This document shows positions 56,418 to 64,000 of a DNA stretch of 64,000 nucleotides, piece by piece (position 1 is the first letter of the stretch; the number at the start of each line of letters is the position of its first letter). The stretch lies in NCBI GenBank assembly GCA_945910005.1, contig OX246743.1, positions 9,523,587-9,587,586 on the forward strand, written 5' to 3'. The stretch comes from Isoperla grammatica (taxonomy: Eukaryota > Arthropoda > Insecta > Plecoptera > Perlodidae). The position numbers and the translations under genes were made by a program. The notes under the pieces are model-generated. The model was given only the letters and a program-made list of their open reading frames with translations, ran no database searches and had not been told where the DNA came from.

Positions 56418-57660
56418 TTATTTATATACATAAAAATGAAAGTATGTCTGTTTGTCCTTTATGCATGACTACACCATTCTTCCGATCTCCATGAAACTTG
56501 GCACATATATGTATTTTTTCACAGGGAAGGTTTGTACGAGAGCGATTTTTTAAAAAGTGCCCCATGTTTCGAGAAAACGGTCCTTTTTGGCCCAATGTAT
56601 AAGGTATAGGAAGTTTTGTTGTTGTGTCTGAATCATTCATTTATTCACTGCCTTCTCTACATCCCTCAAGATACATCGTACCTAGCTTCCGTTTCCCAGT
56701 CGCATAGGGGGCGGTGTACACTGTGATAGGGTCATGGACATGACATTTCCCTTCACACAACTTTTGTTTGTTTTGTTGTTTTTGTGATGATTTCAAAAGT
56801 CATCGAATTATCACTGAAATCTCCATTACGATGCTGATTATGATTATAGTCTTCATCAAAGTGTCGTTATTGGTAAAATAGACAATTTATGCGAATTTTG
56901 CCGTGCATTGAAATTCAAAAATGAAACTCCAGAAGTTTCAATAAAAATTACAATGTTAATTGAATGTTATCATAACCAGTTTCCTTGAATTTCCTTTCTT
57001 CTTAGATCTCAGCAACGCGCGACGGGTAAACTAGTTGACAATAAACGTTATTCCTATCATTCACACGGGGGTAATGCTACTAATTAAGACCCTGAAGGTC
57101 ATTAGAAATTAAGGTTTTCTATTCATATTTTTAAAATCGAAATTTTGGGAGCTACACAAGATAGACTAGATCAGTTTTAAAAAAATGTGTCTCCTTCTCG
57201 ATATTGGGGTACCGCGTTGTTAAAAGCTGCCAACAAGATTATTCTTACTCAGGAGAATACCCTGCATTCGAAAACCATTGTTGGCAGTTTTTTGTTTGAG
57301 TATTTCAACCCCAAACACCCCAAACACCCCCTAAAAATCAATTTTTACGGAATTATCTTTAATAATTCATAAGTCCGGAGATAATTACATCAACATTTAT
57401 TTTTAAAACTTTATTAGAAGAAAAATGTACTGTTAAGAATTTGGCTATTTCAGATTTTCAATTTTTATCGAAACTAAATAAGAAAATAGCTCTCTGACAC
57501 AAACTTTTCAGTTTTTGCTGAGCAACAATGAAATGTTTCACTTTATTGTAAGTAAACGGTACAAAATGGAGATAATATTTTTTCCCGAAAACATCATTGA
57601 CAATTCATAAATAGTGTACAATCGTCATATTTAGTCTAAATAATTTAAGTATTGTGTAGT
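55386..57660. other. Intergenic sequence with microsatellites
   Basis: Contains a poly-G tract near 55592 and the ATT microsatellite described separately. The segment at about 56425-56640 has a gtctgtttgtcctttatgca-type stretch like a dispersed repeat. No gene is supported. Confidence 0.4.
56336..56418. repeat. (ATT)n microsatellite, about 27 copies
   Basis: An almost pure trinucleotide run. The poly-Leu and poly-Tyr open frames over it are composition artefacts. Confidence 0.95.
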
Positions 57661-57799
57661 ATTTGAAACAAGGTGGCAAAGTGTAATATTCCTAGGGGCA
57701 GCAGAGAGAAGCGGAGTCTCTACTTGAATGTATATCCGTGGGCGCCTTGATGAAGCAAGTATGGGAGTAGGCTCAATCCCTTCCTTTTAGCGTATAGAA

Positions 57800-58390
57800 T
57801 AATAAATTTGATAGTGCCCGGCTCAAATGTTAGACATTCACGAGCTGTACGCAAAAAATAAAATGGCCGCCACGGCAAGTGTTTTTCCCATTTATCTCCA
57901 TAATGCATAGTTTTATGACAAAATTGAATATGACCAGAATTATTTCTCTTAAAATTCTACACAAATATGATATTCACGTATTTTTGTAGAATTAAATACA
58001 CACGTAGAACTTCAATTTTTTGCATGTTAATCTGTACTAAAATGTGCATATTTTGGCTCCAGTGGGCTTCTCAATGAATGAAGAATGAACTATATGAGTG
58101 GGCTAATTCTCTTTCTTTAAGTATATATAACAATAATTTTGATAGTGCCCGGCTCAAATTTTAGACATTCACGAGCTGTACGTAAAAACCAAAATAGTTG
58201 CCACTGCAAGGGTTTTTCCATTTATCTCCATAATGTCAAGTTTTATGACAAACTAGAATATGACAAAAATTCTTCTTCTTAGAATTCTACACAAACATGA
58301 TATTCACGTATTTTTATAGAACTTAATTGTTACGTAGAACTTTAATTTATTGCAATTCAATCTGTACTAATTAAAGGATGTAATTAAAGG
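57800..58390. repeat. Two diverged tandem copies of about 330 bp
   Basis: gatagtgcccggctcaaat, gacattcacgagctgtacg, tttatctccataatg and catgatattcacgtattttt-like phrases each occur twice at about 330-bp spacing, in the same order. Confidence 0.75.
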
Positions 58391-58619
58391 AAGAGTGAAC
58401 TATGTGGGTGGGCTAGATTTGTTTTATTTATTGTGATTTAACAACGAAATCGACAACGTAGATCATATGACGTCGGGTGTATTTGGAGGAAAGTGTCAAG
58501 AAGGGCGTCAATATTCCCTGGGCAGGTGGGTGGGCTCAATCTCTTATTTTAAGCTTTTTGCCTGAGAATATTGAAAATATGCTATATTTAATAATTTGAT
58601 CAGAGTTTGACGAATCTAA

Positions 58620-60060
58620 TGGTGGAAGACATTGATAACCAAATTCATCAATCTGGCTCTCAGGGGTAACCAAATTACCGAGATTTTTAAAAAAATTTGC
58701 AAACCGTAGTCTATTTTTTTACGAAACGGAGTACTTATCAATATTTATTTTGTTTTTAAATTTTGTTCTGTAAACATTCTTAACCTTAAGAGTTAACAAC
58801 AGTTAATTTTATGGCTCTCTAGAATCAATAACAAGGTACACAGGCACAGACACACACACGCACAGACGAGACACAGTGCGTATGCGAAATTCAGGCAATG
58901 TTTAACTTTGGGGCGTCGCGACGCCACAATCCCTTCCGATATTGACATTTTCCATACCAAATAAAGAAACAAGATATATATTGATTTCAAAAGAAAAAAA
59001 ACATTGATCAAATTGCATAAATATAGCTCTCAGGGGTAACCAAAGTCTTCATGTTGTTAGAATTCTCGCTGAGGATGTCTATTTCTTTTACGAAACGGAG
59101 TATTTATCAATATTTCTTTTGTTTCTAATTTTGTTAATAAAAACAATCATAACCATACTAGGTTATAATAGTGAACTTTATGGCTCTACCTAGAAGCAAT
59201 AATAAGCTAGAGTTATTTAATTGACAGAAGTGCGTACGTGACATTCAGGCATTGTTTGGCTTTGGGGCGTTGCAACGCCACTAACCCTTCCGATATTGAA
59301 ATATTCCATACTAAATAATTTTTTCTAAAAAATATATAGATTTCAATGGGTGAATACAGATTGATCTAGTTTCATAAATGTTGCTCTCAGGGCTAACCAA
59401 AGTCTTGAGATTGTTACAGTTCTCGTTACGGAGGTCTATTTTTTATGAAACGGAGTACTTATCAATGTTTTTTTACTGTTTATATTTTTTTCTATAAACG
59501 AACTTAACATTAAAAAGTTAATAGTGGCTAACTCTTTGGATCTACCTGAAAGCAAGCCCAAGCTAGACTTGTTATTGATTTGACACAATATCTGCATAAG
59601 TGAAATTCAGACATCGTCTGACTTTGAGGTGTCCCACCGCCACCTTCCCTTCCGATATTGAAATGTGCGATACCAAATAATTTATCTGCAAGTATGACTC
59701 ACTTAACGGTGTATTAATATATAACCAAGTTTGTAAGTTTGGCTCTCAGGGCTAACCAAACAAGTGCTATTGTTACAATTCTTGCTACCGTGGTCTATTT
59801 TATCATGCAACGGACTATTATCAAATTTTGTTTTTATTTTTTATTTTTTTTCGTAAACAAACTGAACATTACAAGTAACTACTAGTTAATTGTATGGCTC
59901 TATCTAGAATAAATACAAAGTTAGAGATATTTATATAGACAGATGTGCGCACACGAAATTCAGACACCTGAATTTGAGGCATTGCGACGCCATTTTCCCT
60001 TCCGATATTGAAAAAATGCCATATTATACAATATTTTCGCGAGTATTGGTAATCCAACGG
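58620..60060. repeat. Diverged tandem repeat, about 360-bp unit, four copies
   Basis: The phrases gctctcagggg(t/c)aaccaa, acgaaacggagtacttatca, ggctctacctagaa and cccttccgatattgaa recur in order. Starts lie near 58653, 59025, 59382 and 59740, spaced 357-372 bp. The last unit is partial. Confidence 0.85.
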
Positions 60061-60485
60061 TGTATGGCACGTTTATTCATGAGCCATTTTTACCCTCTGG
60101 CTCAAAGTCTAGTAGTTGCAAAAAAAATATTTACTTTTTTTCTTGGTGCACCCTCGTCTTACACCCCAATATTGACTTTAACCATTTTTTTTATTATCAA
60201 TTGCATTAGTTAATATTCGATGAGTATATAAATAATTTAATTTGGTTTTTAGTGTTAAAATAGTGGTTTTTGTGATTTTTTTTCTTCTGGACGGCAAAAA
60301 CCATCCCTTAATACGATTTAAGGGTATAAAAGTGAAAATGGCGATTGCCAACAATGTTATTCGGATTCAGCGTTTAAAAATCTATTAGGATCACTTTGTT
60401 GGCACCTTTTAACACGAGGGGCCCCAAAGCTTAAAAATTATTGAAACTGGTCTAGTCTAAGACAGATATTATCAGGATCTACAGC

Positions 60486-60682
60486 TAAGGGCTGGTCCAC
60501 ACAGATTTTTAAGGCATACGATTTAAGGTTTAACGCGTAGTCGTAAAGTTGGATCATAGGAAACACGTACTGGCGTTCACACAAAGTTTTAGTTTTAAGA
60601 CGTTGTTTTCATTGTTGTTTTTAAAACAACGTCTTAAAACCTTATGCATTATGTCTTCAAAATCTGTGTGGACCAGCCTTAA
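60486..60682. mobile_element. MITE with ggctggtccacacaga termini and internal hairpin
   Basis: Left aagggctggtccacacagat mirrors right atctgtgtggaccagcctt. A second inverted pair inside (gttttaagacgttgttttca with aaaacaacgtcttaaaac, about 60594-60641) forms a hairpin. About 197 bp, non-coding. Confidence 0.75.
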
Positions 60683-61233
60683 CGAAAACAAATCTGCAGA
60701 ATTCATTACGTTTAGGTTAAAAAACGATAATACGATAATATCGTATCGCATTTAATCCTAACGTATCATGAATTTTGCTCATATTTGTTATCGTAATCTG
60801 TAGACCCTGATCCGTCTTGTGTATCTTCCCACAGTTTCACAGAACCATTTCAAGCAAATCCACAGAAGAACAAAACCCAAATCATTCCTGCTCATCCACG
60901 TACGTGGTGGAAAACTATAATTGTTTTTTACAAAAACTTGACCCTGACTGCATATTTATAGTATTTATGTTCAAAGAGTCGTTTACACAGGTTTCGTTTG
61001 TAATTTATATCAGAAATTTCCACCTAAATCGAACTGATATTTACTATAAACAAAAAATGATTCGAGCAACAACAATCACAAAAAGTTCTGCCTGCAAGTC
61101 TAAACAATATACTTCAAATATATTGGTGGTCCGATGCACAAGACACTGTTTCGACATACATGTTAGCATGTTGCTGGGTGATTGACAAACATAAGCACGT
61201 ATCAGATTCACGTGATTCGTTAATTCTGTTGGG

Positions 61234-61240
61234 TATAAAA
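61234..61240 (+). promoter_or_regulatory. TATA box of gene D
   Basis: gttgggTATAAAAgacgcg about 60 bp upstream of the ATG at 61299. The gggtataaaa context matches the promoter of gene A. Confidence 0.65.
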
Positions 61241-61298
61241 GACGCGACCACTCTTGAGTACAGGATCAGTAAGATCAAACAAGCGCGCATCTTCAACC

Positions 61299-63626
61299 AT
61301 GAAGTGCTTGTTGGTACTTTGTCTTCTTGCATTAAGTCATCACATATCTTTGGTAAGTCAGTCAATATATTATCAATATACATTTACAACTGAGTTAACC
61401 TTTAAAAACATTTTCACCAAATCTGATCAAGAAAACTGTATGTCAAGTATCTTATGACGAGTAAACTTTGTTGTCCATTTATTTTTCACGGTTTTTGTAA
61501 AAAGCTCACTTGGCAATACCGGTATTTTTTTGGTATTTGTTGCCTTTGTTGCCCCTTGTTGTAAAATAAACCTCACACGCATTTTTGTATAGATAAACAT
61601 ATACATATGCGAAGAAAAACCATAGCAATTGCAATATAAATCTTTAAATTAAATAATAAATTTTAACTGTATGCTGGATTTAGATTTAAAAATAGTATGG
61701 TCATACATATACATATATATATAAAAAAATATTAATTTACAGGAATGTTACAGCACTATATTTTAGGAGTTTTATTTGTGACGTCAAACAAATCATAGAT
61801 TAATAAGTATCTGTATTCTGTAGACAAAGATGAAGTGAAGCGGTTTGGATAGATTGGGAGTGAATTACTAAATTAATTATTACTGGATAACTAATAATGT
61901 GTAATGTTACACATTTGCATGATAGATATTGCTGTTCTTCTACTTATACACATTTTAGGACAAGTGTGATTGTTTTATAAATAACTAACCAGCTATTAGT
62001 CGGTGTAACAATACCCGTCTCGAGATAGGTACTACCCTGACAGCAACTACGCTGTATTCTTATGGGTAAACAGAACCGAACCCGCCCAGTTTACGGCTAT
62101 TTATTGACATCGTGAGAGCTTCAAAATATTGACAAGGTGATTCGTACGCGAAATTTGGTTTTGTATTAGCTAAACAACGAACTTCAAAACGGTCAAACAT
62201 TATAATTGTTACGATTGCCAATGCAATAATGTATGAATATTGAATTATTTAGAGAAATTAAAATCGTAAATAATTACAATATTTTTATGTTTGTAATTTA
62301 ATTGTTTGGCTGATTAAAAAATAAAATTCCGCGTAGGAATCACATTAACAATATTATCTGGAAGTGTTCTCAAGATTTTAATAACATCTGTTAAGTTAGC
62401 GTGGTTTATTGTTGCGATCTACCCATGGCCGTTAGGAATGAAAATATATTTCCCAACCAAATTACAATAATTTCTATCTTTCAAACAAATAATACTCAGA
62501 TAAATAAAAGTCAACTTGACATTATTTTACTTTTAATATTAAGCCTTTTTAGAGCTCATCATCACAAAAAGTATTTTTAGTTGTGGTTCATTTTATGGAT
62601 AATTTTAAATATTGGGCAATATCATACAATATAAACAATACGAGAGTTGGGATCAAGAACAAAAGCAAGACTACGATAAATACGAAAAGTAAGGATATAT
62701 TCAAGAGTAATAAACGTCTCTTCCTACAAATGTATTTCAACGCAAATATCTAACTCTCGTTTCCACTTCTTCTGTTCTAGACACACGGGCAAGGAACAAA
62801 GATTGGTTATGACCCCGAGCTAGCTGACCCTCGCGCCCAGGTAAACGGGGCAGTGCTTACCCGCTCTAAAGATAAAGGTAACCCCGAGTCAGCTGACCCT
62901 GGCGCCCAAGAAAACGACGCCATTATCATAAACATAGGCGATAAACCCGAGGCGCGCTCTGAAGTTGGCGAACCGGATGAAAATGAACCAAACAGGTCTT
63001 CACTTCTCCGGACTGCACCACCAGACGCTCCGCCACTGGGTGACGAAGATGGAGAACGTTTTAGAGGAATAGGGACACAGGGAAACGACAACACTGCGAG
63101 CTCTGATGGGCGGGACAGGAGTGGTTGGGGTAATGTTGGCTGGGACAACACCGGCTGGGGCAATAATGGTTGGGGCAATAACGGTTGGGGTAATAATGGT
63201 TGGGGAAATATTGGTTGGGGTAATTACGGTTGGGGCAATAACGGTTGGGGTAATAATGGTTGGGGTAATAATGGTTGGGGCAATAATGGTTGGGGCAATA
63301 ATGGTTGGATCAATAATGGTTGGGGAAATAACGGTTGGGGAAATACTGGTTGGGGGAATACTGGTTGGTGTAATAATGGTTGGGGCAATCTTGGTTGGTG
63401 CAATAATGGTTGGGGCAATAATGGTTGGATCAATAATGGTTGGGGAAATACTGGTTGGGGAAATACTGGTTGGGGCAATACTGGTTGGGGAAATAGTGGT
63501 TGGGGCAATGATGGTTGGGGTAATATTGGTTGGGGCAATAGACTATTGGTCGATGGTATGAGGGGTGGCAGTGGTAGTAGGCCCACGAGCAACGAGTGTC
63601 AATGCACTCTCTATCCAGTGTACTAA
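61299..63626 (+). CDS. Secreted GWGNN-repeat protein (gene D)
   Basis: Exon 1 (61299-61352, 54 nt) encodes the signal peptide MKCLLVLCLLALSHHISL, then gtaagt. Exon 2 (62781-63626) follows in phase 0 after ttctgttctag. Total 299 residues. After the signal comes an acidic, Gln/Asp/Glu-rich region of about 110 residues, with a short internal duplication (ELADPRAQVN / ESADPGAQEN) and a basic RDR just before the repeats. Then 28 tandem pentapeptides of form G-W-x-N-x, mostly GWGNN, with scattered GWGNT, GWINN, GWCNN and GWDNT. It ends with a repeat-free C-terminus carrying two Cys (ECQCTLYPVY). The 54-nt first exon, phase-0 intron, TATA box and pro-region layout match genes A-C on the other strand. 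Function unknown; a glycine/tryptophan/asparagine repeat of this kind would suit a structural or adhesive secretion, or a Trp-rich peptide precursor. Confidence 0.8.
61353..62780 (+). other. Intron of gene D
   Basis: A 1.43-kb AT-rich intron between gtaagt and ttctgttctag, with no embedded feature recognised. Confidence 0.6.
63122..63541 (+). repeat. 15-bp coding minisatellite, 28 copies, in gene D
   Basis: The unit ggttggggcaataat (variants ggttggggtaataat, ggttggggaaatact, ggttggatcaataat) repeats with no indel, so the frame is kept throughout. Most changes fall at third codon positions or in the last codon of the unit. Confidence 0.95.
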
Positions 63627-64000
63627 CGGTAGTAGGACACATCATGTCTCCACCTTTATTACAAAGAAGAGTGTGTTGCATATTATGTGATGACTGACGA
63701 CAAAGGAAAGAGAAGCATTGAACAATTAGATGATAATTTTGAAGCCGTCACAACAACGAGGCACAATATAAATGGTATCACTCACTGAATATCGGCTCCT
63801 GTAACTGAGTAGCCACTAATGGAAATTAATGGTGCTTTTGTAAAATTTCATACAAGAACAACTAGAACAGAAATAGCGCAACATTTATTTGCAGTGTACT
63901 GAGTATAATTGGTAAGCTATTCGTAACCAACTGAAACTATAATGTACTATGGTTATTGGTCAAACTCAGATATAAGTACTTTAAACAGTAAGAACATTAA
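63627..64000. other. 3' flank of gene D
   Basis: Probable 3' UTR and intergenic sequence. No clear AATAAA before the end of the window. Confidence 0.4.

Noticed and set aside
56182..56494. Open frames with poly-Leu and poly-Tyr
   Set aside because: They are translations of the (ATT)n microsatellite.
63106..63681. Long open frames in other phases over the GWGNN repeat (MVGAI-type and PQPLL-type)
   Set aside because: A 15-bp repeat without stops stays open in several frames. Only the GWGNN frame joins a signal-peptide exon and keeps its residues by third-position variation.

Overview
This is a 64 kb piece of an animal nuclear genome. It is AT-rich and dominated by non-coding DNA, its genes are split by GT-AG introns, and it carries many DNA transposons (hAT, pogo/Tigger and Harbinger-like), 5'-truncated non-LTR retrotransposons, minisatellites and long poly-C tracts. 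The frequent 'taggccta' words and the overall texture would suit a marine invertebrate, perhaps an echinoderm or hemichordate, but nothing in the window proves a species.

Layout. 1-22 kb is gene-poor. It has one probable terminal exon of an unknown Ser/Pro/Arg-rich protein (about 1.04-1.38 kb), a tRNA-Met-like sequence (11.6 kb), a run of inverted-repeat elements (11.8-13.4 kb), a 62-bp minisatellite of about 19 copies (13.9-15.05 kb), and small hAT and pogo elements. 22.2-29.4 kb (minus strand) is a complete five-exon EMC8/9 gene, an ER membrane protein complex subunit. Its introns hold two hAT-type elements with perfect 8-bp target-site duplications and one retrotransposon fragment. Head-to-head with it, 30.2-41.5 kb (plus strand), is a seven-exon gene that joins without a stop into 757 residues. 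It combines two C2H2 zinc fingers, a MULE-type transposase core whose first catalytic Asp position reads Glu, and a C-terminal SWIM zinc finger. Its introns are full of transposon insertions while its frame is intact.

41.7-43.3 kb holds RNase H-bearing non-LTR retrotransposon fragments. From 46.6 kb to the right end is the most unusual region: four two-exon genes (three minus, one plus) with one shared plan. Each has a TATA box, a first exon of exactly 54 nt (18 codons) encoding a signal peptide, a phase-0 intron, and one long second exon encoding an acidic pro-region followed by Gly/Pro/Trp-rich sequence. In the three minus-strand genes the pro-region ends in an RSxR|Q processing-like site. 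Two of them end in a matching seven-cysteine motif. The plus-strand gene carries 28 copies of a GWGNN-type pentapeptide. I recognise no named family. They read as a locally expanded, rapidly diverging set of secreted prepropeptides; antimicrobial or adhesive/structural roles are hypotheses only.

All exon junctions were read by eye from splice signals, frame continuity and, for EMC8 and the MULE gene, family resemblance. No transcript or database support was available.
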